Positions 15,211-23,149 of a stretch of DNA of 41,950 nucleotides are shown here, piece by piece. The DNA is from Paracoccaceae bacterium (GTDB taxonomy: Bacteria > Pseudomonadota > Alphaproteobacteria > Rhodobacterales > Rhodobacteraceae). How positions within the stretch are numbered: position 1 is the stretch's first letter; every line of letters starts with the position of its first letter. Made by a program: the position numbers and the translations under genes. The notes beneath the pieces were generated by a model. The model was not told the origin of the DNA. It did no database searches and was given only the letters and a program-made list of their open reading frames with translations. Where the stretch lies: positions 1 through 41,950 of the forward strand of contig JAIXSA010000144.1 in the NCBI GenBank assembly GCA_027484915.1, given 5' to 3'.

Positions 15211-17199
15211 GTGGGCGACGTGGCATCGCTTCTCGGGCGGATTTATCACACTATTTTCTTGGCATTTCTTGTCAGTGCGGTGGTGGTGACATCACCGCTG
15301 CAGGCCGCTCCCTTCGCGGCCATCGTCATGGACGGCCGCACCGGCGAGGTGCTGTATGAAAAGAACGCCGATGCGCGGCTGCATCCGGCATCGCTGACGA
15401 AGATGATGACGCTGTACATCACCTTCCAGGAGATCGAAGCCGGTCGTCTGACGCTGGACACCAAGGTCACGGTGACGAAGTACGCGGCCTCCCAGCCGCC
15501 GTCGCGCCTTGGGCTGAAACCCGGCCAGAAGATCGCGGTCCGTTACCTTATCCGCGCGGCGGCGATCAAGTCGGCCAACGATGCAGCCTCGGCCCTGGGT
15601 GACCACATCGGCGGCGACGTGTCGACGTTCGCCAAGCGGATGACGCGCACGGCACGGCAGCTTGGCATGGACAACACCACCTTCAAGAACGCCAATGGAC
15701 TGACTGCCGACGGGCACCTGTCCACCGCACGGGACATGAACATCCTCGGCCGGCACCTCTTCTATGACTTCCCGCAGTATTACCACATCTTCTCGCGCCG
15801 GACCGCCGACGCGGGGGTCGCGCAGGTCGCAAACACCAACACGCGCTTCCTGGATGCCTACGAAGGCGCGGACGGGATCAAGACCGGCTATACAGTGGCA
15901 GCGGGCTTCAACCTGACCGCCTCGGCCCATCGCGGCAAGAAGCACATCATCGCCACGGTTTTCGGCGGGACTTCGACCGCGAACCGCAACGCCAAGATGA
16001 AGGAGCTGATGGACATCGGCTTCGGCAAGGCCCCGGCGAACGTCGCCGAGCAGCCGCCGGTCGCCGCCGCGGTCGAGGATGCGCTGGTCGCCTCGCTGGA
16101 AACCGGGATCGACGAGATCGATGCCGAAGGCGGGGCGGGCAAGATCGTCCGCGTCTCGGGCGAGGTGAAGACCTCGCCACGCCCAAGGGCCCGTCCATCG
16201 ATTCCGGCAGTTCCGGACGAGGTCGTGGTCGCGATGAACGCCAGCATCGAGGATGCGCTGGCGGAAGCCACCGCCGAACCTGCCCCCGAAGGCACGCTGG
16301 AGTTCCAGGCCGAGGCCATGACCACTGGCGACGTCCCGGCCCAACCCGAGACCGCGCTGGCTGCTGCTGAAGCAGGCGAGACCGTCGCTGCAGACCCGTC
16401 GACCGATGCCGCGACCCCGGTGGAGACCGAGGTGGCCTTGGCGGCAGCCGATCCCGCGCCGGCCGTGCCGGGGACGCTGGAAGCCCAGGCCGCCGCACTG
16501 AAGTCCGGCGCGCCTTTGCCAGAGACGGTGGTCGCAGCCCTGCCGGAACCGGAAGCCCTTCCTGTCGAACTGGCTGACCCCGCTCTTGCCGCGCTCCAGC
16601 CCAAGCCGCGCCCCGAAGAGATAGCCGGGACCCTTGTGGCCGAGGCTACGGAAGCCGACGCTCCCCTGCCCGTGGAAGACGTCGTCGTCGCGGAAGCCGC
16701 AGCCGAGCCCGAGCGTGTGGTGACTGATTCTGGTACCGAAGTCGCCTTGGCCGACGCATCGCTTCCGACGCTGACGGGCGAAGTCACCGGGGTCGAGACG
16801 GTGGCCGGTGCTGCCAACCTTGCACCGCAAGAAATCGAACTTGCGGCGGCCACAGTCGCGGCATCCCTTCCGAAACGGCAAGCGCCGATCTTTGATGCCG
16901 TGGCGGTCGAGGAGACGCCCTCCGCGGAAAACCAGGAGGTCGTCGTGGTGATGTCCACCTCGGGCGGGAGGCATTTCGGGGTCAACGTGGGCGAGTTCCC
17001 CTCGCGCTACGAGGCGGAGAAGGCGCTTCTGAAGACGGCCCTGGCCGAAAGCGCGACGCTGAACGAGGGGCTGCGCAAGACGTCGCAGTCGGGCGGGGCC
17101 TGGCGCGCAAGCTTCATGGGGCTGACGGAAGAGCAGGCCGAACTTGCCTGCCGCCGCCTTGCTGCCCGTGCGATCCCCTGCGAGACGGTGGGGGGCTGA
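15211..17199 (+). CDS. D-alanyl-D-alanine carboxypeptidase with long linker and SPOR domain
   Basis: A secreted class A low-molecular-weight penicillin-binding protein (peptidase S11, DacA/DacF type) that trims the terminal D-Ala of peptidoglycan stem peptides in the periplasm. It has a signal peptide (about residues 11-32, ending LQA-AP), SxxK at S61-K64, SxN at S121-N123 and KTG at 224-226. A roughly 300-residue Ala/Glu/Pro-rich low-complexity linker (about 280-575) follows. The end, about 580-662, is a SPOR domain, which binds denuded glycan at division sites. The start is the GTG at 15211; a second in-frame GTG at 15220 is better spaced from AAAGGG. It is followed after one base by the next gene. 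Confidence 0.9.
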   Translation: MGDVASLLGRIYHTIFLAFLVSAVVVTSPLQAAPFAAIVMDGRTGEVLYEKNADARLHPASLTKMMTLYITFQEIEAGRLTLDTKVTVTKYAASQPPSRLGLKPGQKIAVRYLIRAAAIKSANDAASALGDHIGGDVSTFAKRMTRTARQLGMDNTTFKNANGLTADGHLSTARDMNILGRHLFYDFPQYYHIFSRRTADAGVAQVANTNTRFLDAYEGADGIKTGYTVAAGFNLTASAHRGKKHIIATVFGGTSTANRNAKMKELMDIGFGKAPANVAEQPPVAAAVEDALVASLETGIDEIDAEGGAGKIVRVSGEVKTSPRPRARPSIPAVPDEVVVAMNASIEDALAEATAEPAPEGTLEFQAEAMTTGDVPAQPETALAAAEAGETVAADPSTDAATPVETEVALAAADPAPAVPGTLEAQAAALKSGAPLPETVVAALPEPEALPVELADPALAALQPKPRPEEIAGTLVAEATEADAPLPVEDVVVAEAAAEPERVVTDSGTEVALADASLPTLTGEVTGVETVAGAANLAPQEIELAAATVAASLPKRQAPIFDAVAVEETPSAENQEVVVVMSTSGGRHFGVNVGEFPSRYEAEKALLKTALAESATLNEGLRKTSQSGGAWRASFMGLTEEQAELACRRLAARAIPCETVGG

Positions 17200-17200
17200 C

Positions 17201-17878
17201 ATGGTCAGCCTCGTCTTCCCCGCGCTGCCGACGGTGACCCTGCCGGTCACGGGTCGCGTCGAACGCTTCCCGGTCCGCCGCATCTTCTGCGTCGGCCGGA
17301 ACTATGCCGAGCATACCCGCGAGATGGGGGGCGATCCGGAGAAGGAGGCCCCCTTCTTCTTCACGAAGCCCGCCGATGCAGTGGTCGAGTCGGGGTCCCA
17401 GATCCCCTATCCGCCCGCCACGACAAACCTCCACCACGAGGGGGAGCTGGTGGGTGCCATCGGCAAGGGGGGGGCGATGGTCGACAAGACGGCAGCAGAG
17501 GCGATGATCTGGGGGCACGCCGCGGGGAACGACCTGACCCGGCGCGACCTGCAGGCCGAGGCGAAGGAACGCCGCCGACCCTGGGACATGTCGAAGGGGT
17601 TCGACAAGTCGGCGGTGGTGGGGGCGATCAAGCCGGGTCCGCTGCCGGATGGGAAACTGCGCTGCTTCGTCAACGGGGCGGTGCGGCAGGAGGCCCTTCT
17701 GTCCGAGATGGTCTGGTCGCCGGTGGAGATCATCGCGGCGCTGTCGCAGCTGGTCAGCCTGTCGCCGGGGGACCTGATCTTCACGGGGACCCCTGCAGGC
17801 GTCGGCCCCCTCAATCGGGGGGACACCTGCAAGGTGGAGATCGAGGGGCTGCAGTCGGCCTCGGTGACGATCGCCTGA
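17201..17878 (+). CDS. Fumarylacetoacetate hydrolase-family protein
   Basis: A 225-residue protein of the FAH superfamily, cytoplasmic, metal-dependent, acting on C-C bonds of small keto-acids (fumarylpyruvate or acylpyruvate hydrolases, or oxaloacetate decarboxylase). Visible family features are IFCVGRNYAEHTREMGG, the metal ligand region LHHEGELVGAIGKGG, and the end motif GDLIFTGTPAGVGPLNRGD. The length fits the short acylpyruvase/YcgM-like group. The start is one base after the carboxypeptidase stop, so the genes are co-transcribed, although no functional tie is obvious. A strong terminator follows immediately. Confidence 0.9.
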   Translation: MVSLVFPALPTVTLPVTGRVERFPVRRIFCVGRNYAEHTREMGGDPEKEAPFFFTKPADAVVESGSQIPYPPATTNLHHEGELVGAIGKGGAMVDKTAAEAMIWGHAAGNDLTRRDLQAEAKERRRPWDMSKGFDKSAVVGAIKPGPLPDGKLRCFVNGAVRQEALLSEMVWSPVEIIAALSQLVSLSPGDLIFTGTPAGVGPLNRGDTCKVEIEGLQSASVTIA

Positions 17879-17879
17879 C

Positions 17880-17900
17880 GCGCCGCGCGTGGCGCTTTTT
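17880..17900 (+). terminator. Intrinsic terminator after the FAH-family gene
   Basis: A GCGCC/GGCGC stem (17880-17884 and 17891-17895) is followed at once by TTTTT. It starts two bases after the stop codon. The 16-base hairpin sequence GCGCCGCGCGTGGCGC is identical to that at 2494-2509. Confidence 0.85.
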
Positions 17901-17958
17901 CTCAATCAAGAGAAATCAAGGGGTTAGCCATTCGCATTAGGGTGGCGTTAACCTTTGC

Positions 17959-18117
17959 TCACGGCCTTGGACGGTCGTCCCAGTCCTTCAAAAGGATGCG
18001 GTTGGCGTCGCCCTCGGGGTCGTCGAACTGCTTTGTCCGCATCGCCCAGAAGAAGGCGGCGAGGCCGATGCCTCCCAAGAGGAGCGAGACCGGGATGAGG
18101 ATCGCCAGGATCTCCAT
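17959..18117 (-). CDS. ccoS: CcoS, cbb3 oxidase maturation protein
   Basis: A 52-residue single-span membrane protein (helix about residues 2-26, MEILAILIPVSLLLGGIGLA), with the family signature FFWAMRTKQFDDPEGDANRIL after the helix. CcoS is needed to put haem and copper cofactors into the CcoN subunit of cbb3 oxidase. Its ATG at 18117 overlaps the ccoI stop by one base (TAATG), so translation is coupled. It is the last gene of ccoGHIS. The gene faces the FAH-family terminator. It is too short for many gene finders but clear by sequence and place. Confidence 0.93.
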   Translation of the reverse strand: MEILAILIPVSLLLGGIGLAAFFWAMRTKQFDDPEGDANRILLKDWDDRPRP

Positions 18118-20390
18118 TACTTGAGCCTCATGGCGTTGAGGGAGACGGTGATCGAGGAGAGCGACATCGCCAGCGCGGCGGCAAGCGGCGTGGCGTGGCC
18201 GATCAGCGCGAGCGGGACGGCGATGACGTTGTAGCCGCCGGAGATCAGGAAGTTCTCGATCATGCGGCGGGTGGCCTGGCGGCTGATGCGGACGGCGTCA
18301 GCGATGGGGGCCATGTCTTGCCCGAGAAGCACGATGTCGGAGGCCACGCGGGCGGCGTCCAGCGCCGAGGCGGGGGAGATCGAGACATGCGCGGCGGCGA
18401 GGGCGGCGGTGTCGTTGAGGCCGTCGCCGACCATGAGGACCTTGCGGCCTTTTGCTGAGAGTTCGGCTATCCGGGCGGCTTTTTCGGTGGGGAGGACTCC
18501 GGCCTGCCAGTCTTTGATGCCGAGACGCTGGGCGAGGTCGCGGACGGGGGCTTCGGCGTCTCCGGACAGGAGTTCGACTTGCAGGCCTGCGGCTTGCAGT
18601 CTGGTCACGGCCTCGGCGGCGCCGGGGCGGGGGCGGTCGGTGAATTGGAAGGCGTGGGTTTGTTTGGAGGCGGAGCCCCCCACCCCCATCCCCTCCCCAC
18701 GGGGGGGAGGGGAGGCGCTTGGGGTGGCGGTTGGGGATGCAATGGACAGGTAGGTTGCGGTCGCTTCTAGCGCGTCGGCTCCGCACCAATCGGCGCGGCC
18801 GAGGCGGACGCGGGTGCCGTTGTAGGTGCCCTCGATGCCCTGGCCGGGGACTTCGTGGATGTCGGTGACTTGTGCCGGCGCGATGCCAGCGGCTTTTGCG
18901 CCTTCGGCCAAAGCGCGGGCGAGGGGGTGGGAGGAGCCTGCGGCGACGGCGGCGGCTATCGCCACGGCCTCCGTCGGGTGGTCGGTCAGCGCGACGAGTT
19001 CGGGGGTGCCGAGGGTCAGGGTACCGGTCTTGTCGAAGACGACGGTGTCGACCTCTGCCAGCCGTTCAAGGGCGGTGCCGTGCTTGATGAGAAGGCCCTT
19101 GCGGAAAAGCCGTCCAGAGGCAGAGGTGATGACGGCGGGGACCGCAAGGCCCAGGGCGCAGGGGCAGGTGATGATCAGGACGGCGGCGGAGATGTTGATC
19201 GCATAGCGCAGGTCGCCGCCGGTGGCCCACATCCAGTAGCCGAACGCCGAGAACGACAGGATATGGACGAGGGGCGAGTAAAGGCGCGAGGCGCGGTCGG
19301 CGAGGCTGGTGTAGCGGGTCTTGGTGCCCTCGGCCACCGCCACCAGATCGGCCATGCGGTGGAGGCTGGAGTCCTTTCCGGCGGCGGTGACTTGCACGGT
19401 CAGGGGGCCGGTCAGGTTGACCTCACCCGCGCTGACCACGGTGCCCTGCCCTGCCGGGACGGGCAGGCTTTCGCCGGTGAGGAGGCTGCGGTCGAGTTCT
19501 GACGCGCCATGCAGGACGATCCCGTCGACCGGCATCCGCGCGCCGGGGCGGACGAGGACGGTGTCGCCTGCGTGGATGTCGGCGATGGGGGTTTCGATTT
19601 CCGTGCCGTCGAGGATCAGGATCGCGCGGGGGACTTCGAGGGCGGCGAGTTCCTCAGCTGCCGAGCGGGCGATGGCGCGGGTGCGGTGGTCGAGGTAGCG
19701 CCCCAAGAGGAGGAAGAAGGCCAGCATCACGGCGGCGTCGAAGTAGGCGTGGTGGCCGGACATCGCAGTTTCATAGACCGAGATCGAGGAGGCGAGGATC
19801 AGGGCGAGGCTGATCGGGACATCCATGCCAAGTTTGCCTTGCCGCAGCGACGCCCAAGCGGATTTGAAGAAGGGCTGGCCCGCGAAGATGACGGTCGGCA
19901 GCGCGATGGCGCCAGAGACCCAGTGGAAGAGATCACGCGTTGCGTCCTCGGCCCCGGACCAGACGGCGACGGACAGAAGCATGACGTTCATCATGCTGAA
20001 GAAGGCGACGCCGAGGCGCATGAGGAGTTCGCGGCCCTGACGGTCGGTCTCGGTTGTGGAGAGGAGGCCGGGGTCTAGTTCATGGGCTTCCTGGCCCTGC
20101 CCTTCCAGTACGGCGATCAGCTGGGCGGCGGTGACGTGGCCTTCAGCTTCGACGGAAACGCGTTTCTGGGTGAGGTTGACGCGGGCGGAGTGGACCCCAG
20201 GGAGGGATTGGAGCGCCGCTTCAACCAGCGAGATCGACCGCGCGCCGCCTGCGTTGGGAAGGGACAGGACGATACGTCCGGAACGCTCGGCGCGGAGGGC
20301 TGCGATGCGTTCGGCGGCAGGCACGACGACGCAGGCCGGGCAGGCGGAGGCCGGGGCGCTGCGGTTCGCGAAGTCGTCGGCGAGGGTCAT
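18117..20390 (-). CDS. ccoI: CcoI, copper-transporting P1B-type ATPase for cbb3 oxidase
   Basis: A 757-residue inner-membrane copper ATPase (FixI/CcoI) that moves copper for assembly of the cbb3 oxidase. Motifs are TGES (305-308), CPC in the membrane (409-411), DKTGT phosphorylation site (453-457), SSHPLA (486-491) and GDGLND (655-660). The N-terminus has CPAC at 17-20, but the following HMA-like domain lacks its own CxxC (NAGGARSISLVEAAL). Residues about 551-577, in the nucleotide-binding region, are an insertion encoded by a GC-rich palindromic repeat (ASPTATPSASPPP and onward). The reading frame stays open and rejoins FQFTDRPRPGAA. The ATG at 20390 is one base after the ccoH stop. Confidence 0.93.
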   Translation of the reverse strand: MTLADDFANRSAPASACPACVVVPAAERIAALRAERSGRIVLSLPNAGGARSISLVEAALQSLPGVHSARVNLTQKRVSVEAEGHVTAAQLIAVLEGQGQEAHELDPGLLSTTETDRQGRELLMRLGVAFFSMMNVMLLSVAVWSGAEDATRDLFHWVSGAIALPTVIFAGQPFFKSAWASLRQGKLGMDVPISLALILASSISVYETAMSGHHAYFDAAVMLAFFLLLGRYLDHRTRAIARSAAEELAALEVPRAILILDGTEIETPIADIHAGDTVLVRPGARMPVDGIVLHGASELDRSLLTGESLPVPAGQGTVVSAGEVNLTGPLTVQVTAAGKDSSLHRMADLVAVAEGTKTRYTSLADRASRLYSPLVHILSFSAFGYWMWATGGDLRYAINISAAVLIITCPCALGLAVPAVITSASGRLFRKGLLIKHGTALERLAEVDTVVFDKTGTLTLGTPELVALTDHPTEAVAIAAAVAAGSSHPLARALAEGAKAAGIAPAQVTDIHEVPGQGIEGTYNGTRVRLGRADWCGADALEATATYLSIASPTATPSASPPPRGEGMGVGGSASKQTHAFQFTDRPRPGAAEAVTRLQAAGLQVELLSGDAEAPVRDLAQRLGIKDWQAGVLPTEKAARIAELSAKGRKVLMVGDGLNDTAALAAAHVSISPASALDAARVASDIVLLGQDMAPIADAVRISRQATRRMIENFLISGGYNVIAVPLALIGHATPLAAALAMSLSSITVSLNAMRLK
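18660..18740. repeat. GC-rich palindromic repeat inserted in frame in ccoI
   Basis: The core is a 10-bp inverted repeat TCCCCTCCCC/GGGGAGGGGA (18689-18698 and 18704-18713) around ACGGG, flanked by C- and G-rich runs. On the plus strand it reads PHPHPLPTGGRGG, the kind of peptide produced by a common proteobacterial intergenic palindromic repeat. On the ccoI strand it adds about 27 residues without breaking the frame. Confidence 0.65.
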
Positions 20391-20391
20391 G

Positions 20392-20847
20392 TCAGCCTTT
20401 CACGAAGAGCTCGGAGCGTTGCTCGAAAAGCGTGCCGTCGGCGGAGGTGGCGGTGACTTTCACCATCCATTTGCCTTTGTGGAGCGGCAGATCAGCGGCG
20501 TAGCGGTCGCCTTGATACGTGAAGGCGGGGAAGGTGTCGTCGGTAGTTTCCGTGGTGCGGCCGACAAGGACCTGGAGGTCGTTCACCTGCACGGGCTGGC
20601 CGTCGGCACCGTGGAAAGCTAGCGTCATGCGTCCCTGCTCGTACGCGGGGGTCATGGTCCAGCCCAGCGCCTCTTGCGCGGCCTTTCGGGCGTTGAAGCC
20701 CTGGGAGGCGACGTAGGAGTTGTCAACTTCGAGGCCGGGGAAGGTGGAGACCGCCTTTACGGCCAGAAGGACGTTGACCCCGATGATCACGGCGAAGGCC
20801 GAGACGGTGATGGCGAGGACGTGCTTGCCGGTCAGTTCAGTCTTCAT
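20392..20847 (-). CDS. ccoH: CcoH, cbb3 oxidase assembly protein
   Basis: A 151-residue membrane-anchored protein of the FixH/CcoH family, an assembly factor that stays associated with the cbb3 oxidase. It has one N-terminal helix (about residues 9-32, HVLAITVSAFAVIIGVNVLL), followed by the family segment FPGLEVDNSYVASQGFNARKAAQEALGW. The rest is a periplasmic beta-rich domain ending HKGKWMVKVTATSADGTLFEQRSELFVKG. The ATG at 20847 overlaps the end of ccoG by 11 bases, and the stop is one base from ccoI, so ccoGHIS is a tightly coupled operon. Confidence 0.95.
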   Translation of the reverse strand: MKTELTGKHVLAITVSAFAVIIGVNVLLAVKAVSTFPGLEVDNSYVASQGFNARKAAQEALGWTMTPAYEQGRMTLAFHGADGQPVQVNDLQVLVGRTTETTDDTFPAFTYQGDRYAADLPLHKGKWMVKVTATSADGTLFEQRSELFVKG

Positions 20848-22267
20848 CGTCCTCATCCTCTTTTCCGTTGAAGATCGTATTATGGTGGACCCGGTTCGTG
20901 GTGCCCAATTCCTCGACCCAGAGGCGGACGTCGGAGCGGTCCTCGGTCGCGGCAGGGCTGTTTGGCGCGGCGGTGAGGTAGACGCGCTGTGACATCGTCT
21001 CGTTCGCGGGGACGGTAACGGTGAGGCCGTCTTCCCCTTCGAGCGTGAGGGTGACGAAGGCGTCGGAGGTGACGGCGATGGTGAACTGGGCGTCGTCGCC
21101 GGACTTGTTGCGCAGGCGAATGTCGTAGGCGTTGCGGATGGAGCCGTCGGACAGGGTGACGAAGGTCGGGTTGCGGACCGGGGTCACGTTGATGTCGATG
21201 GGGGAACGCAGGAAAAGCGCGACGACAAGGCCGATGCCGATCCCGGCCCAGAGGACGGTGTAAAGCACGGTGCGGGTACGGAAGACGTGGGACCAGACGG
21301 ATTTCGGGGTCTGGCCGGCGCGTTCGCGGGTCTCGTCGGTGAGGGCGAGGTAGCCGATCAGGTCGCGGGGTTTGCCGATCTTGTCCATCGTGTCGTTGCA
21401 GGCGTCGATGCACAGGCCGCAGGTGATGCAGGCGAGTTGCTGGCCGTTGCGGATGTCGATCCCCATCGGGCAGACGTTGACGCAGGCCATGCAGTCGATG
21501 CAGTCGCCGTTGCCCTCGACGGTCTGCTTCCCGCGCGGCTCGCCCCGCCAATCGCGGTAGCCGATGGTCAGCGTGTCCTCGTCCATCATCGCGGCCTGGA
21601 TGCGGGGCCAGGGGCAGGCGTAGATGCAGATCTGCTCGCGCGCGAAACCGCCGAAGAAGAAGGTGGTGAAGGTCAGGATCAGGATGGTGAAATAGGCGAC
21701 GGGGTGGGCCTGGAAGGTGACGAGGTCGCGCAGAAGCGTGGGGGCGTCGGTGAAGTAGAAGACCCAAGCGCCGCCAGTGGCGAGGCCGATGAAGAGCCAG
21801 ATCCACCACTTGATGCCGTTCTTGGCCAGTTTCTCCCAGTTCCAGGGCTGGCGGTGGAGCCGGATGCGGGCGTTGCGGTCGCCTTCGACCCAGCGTTCGA
21901 CCAGGATGAAGAGGTCGGTCCAGACGGTCTGCGGGCAGGCATAGCCGCACCAGACCCTGCCCGCCGCGCTGGTGAAGAGGAAGAGTCCGAGGCCGGCCAT
22001 GATCAGAAGGCCCGCGACGAAGTAGAATTCGTGCGGCCAGATCTCGATCATGAAGAAGAAAAAGCGGCGGTTTCCGAGGTCCACCAGGACCGCCTGGTCG
22101 GGCAGGTTCGGGCCCCGGTCCCAGCGCAGCCAGGGGGTAATGTAGTAGATGCCAAGGGTGATCCCCATGATCCACCACTTCAGCGTCCGGAACGTGCCCT
22201 TTACCCTGCGCGGGAAGACCGGTTCACGCGCGGCGTAGAGGCTTGGTTCGGTTTCGGGGGTGCTCAC
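20837..22267 (-). CDS. ccoG: CcoG, polyferredoxin-type cbb3 maturation protein (RdxB/FixG)
   Basis: A 476-residue inner-membrane iron-sulfur protein; CcoG acts as a cupric reductase in the copper supply to cbb3 oxidase. It has about five TM helices, GRVWCGYACPQTVWTDLF, a second REQICIYACPWPRIQ motif and a soluble two-[4Fe-4S] ferredoxin part (CIDCMACVNVCPMG, CITCGLCIDACND). A C-terminal Ig-like FixG domain ends DEDDED. The start is GTG at 22267, five bases after AAGGAG; upstream in-frame ATGs would run through the Fnr box. It is the first gene of ccoGHIS, preceded by an Fnr-type box and a long gene-free gap. Confidence 0.94.
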   Translation of the reverse strand: MSTPETEPSLYAAREPVFPRRVKGTFRTLKWWIMGITLGIYYITPWLRWDRGPNLPDQAVLVDLGNRRFFFFMIEIWPHEFYFVAGLLIMAGLGLFLFTSAAGRVWCGYACPQTVWTDLFILVERWVEGDRNARIRLHRQPWNWEKLAKNGIKWWIWLFIGLATGGAWVFYFTDAPTLLRDLVTFQAHPVAYFTILILTFTTFFFGGFAREQICIYACPWPRIQAAMMDEDTLTIGYRDWRGEPRGKQTVEGNGDCIDCMACVNVCPMGIDIRNGQQLACITCGLCIDACNDTMDKIGKPRDLIGYLALTDETRERAGQTPKSVWSHVFRTRTVLYTVLWAGIGIGLVVALFLRSPIDINVTPVRNPTFVTLSDGSIRNAYDIRLRNKSGDDAQFTIAVTSDAFVTLTLEGEDGLTVTVPANETMSQRVYLTAAPNSPAATEDRSDVRLWVEELGTTNRVHHNTIFNGKEDEDDED

Positions 22268-22325
22268 GGCGGCTCCTTGGGCGCGGGTCTTGGTCCTGCA
22301 ATCGGGCATTTGGCGGGATGGGGCC

Positions 22326-22339
22326 TTGACCTGCATCAA
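22326..22339 (-). promoter_or_regulatory. Fnr/FnrL-type box upstream of ccoGHIS
   Basis: TTGACCTGCATCAA fits TTGAY-N4-RTCAA. Its centre is about 65 bases before the ccoG GTG, which would place the transcription start near 22291 in class II geometry. Control of ccoGHIS by FnrL is known in Rhodobacter. Confidence 0.75.
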
Positions 22340-23097
22340 TAGCCGCAGCCGCCTGACAGTCGGAATGCGGCAATGCGGCACAAATCGGCGTGATCTTCGC
22401 GGTTTGGCAGATCCGCAACACGGCGTCTCCTCATCGACAGCGCGCCTCATGTCCGGGCAACCTTTTGGTGCATCACATGGTTCGCTGCGTTCTTCTGATC
22501 GTCCTACTGGCCCTCGACGAACATGCCACCAGCGCCTGGCGATGGTGATCGACAAGCCCATGGGGTAGGTCACCGACAGCGTGGTGCAAAGGTATGGACT
22601 GGGAGGGGACGACGGGCCTTACATGGCCACATTCCAAAGCGTCGTTCCGTCTTCAACCAGCCTCCGGGTAACGGGTTAAGCGCTGGCGGTCGAGGCGGTG
22701 CCCGGCCGCTGGCTCTTCGCGCTTTTGAAGGGCGATCAAGGTTGGCAGGGCGAGCCTTGGTCGAATGCTGGCTTGGCTGTTGCCGTTCCGCTTGGCCTGC
22801 ATGCCCGTTCATCCGAGGGGGTTGATGCCATCCTTCGCCACCCCAAGGACAAGCCGATCACCCTTCCACCAAAGGCTTGAGGCCTTGTCACCGACGCCCG
22901 TGACGGATTGACCCAAGGGAGCACTTCTGGTGCAGACATCAGAGCGGGCCTCTGGCCGTAGCTTTCCCGTCGCCATTTTTCCCCGCGCGAAGCGCCCGCC
23001 CGAGCCGTTTTGCGTTCTTCACGCAAAACGGCGAGACTAGGAGTCTTCGCGCCGCAAGGCGCTCAATCTGGCAGTCGTCCCGACCCTGGCACCGCGC
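22340..23097. other. Gene-free gap between ccoP and ccoG
   Basis: About 760 bases without a convincing gene. The open frames here (for example plus 22523-22825 and 22698-22880, minus 22736-23026) lack ribosome sites and resemble no family. The only clear structure is the perfect hairpin at 23004-23032. The stretch may be decayed coding sequence or an insertion scar between two operons that lie much closer in related genomes. Confidence 0.5.
23004..23032. repeat. Perfect 12-bp inverted repeat
   Basis: GCCGTTTTGCGT and ACGCAAAACGGC (23004-23015 and 23021-23032) flank a TTCTC-type five-base loop (TCTTC on the plus strand). There is no T tract on either side, so it is not a typical terminator. 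It could be a stable RNA hairpin, a protein site or a remnant of a mobile repeat. Confidence 0.75.
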
Positions 23098-23126
23098 AAA
23101 AAGAAGGGGACCCGAAGGCCCCCTTT
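23098..23126 (-). terminator. UUCG-loop terminator of ccoNOQP
   Basis: On the minus strand, GGGGGCC-TTCG-GGTCCCC (one G-U pair) is followed by TTCTTTTT. It lies about 25 bases past the ccoP stop. The UUCG tetraloop and U-run make this a very strong intrinsic terminator separating ccoNOQP from ccoGHIS. Confidence 0.9.
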
Positions 23127-23149
23127 CAGGTTCAAGGGAACCGGGGACG

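Noticed and set aside
15292-17283. 663-codon minus-strand open frame
   Set aside because: It is antisense to the carboxypeptidase, and its length comes from the low-complexity linker.
17937-17951. TTAG-N7-TTAA resembling a CtrA site
   Set aside because: It lies between convergent genes, where no promoter is expected, and one half-site is imperfect.
22523-22880. Short open frames in the cco gap (100 and 60 codons)
   Set aside because: No ribosome site, no family resemblance and unusual composition, so I describe the region as gene-free.
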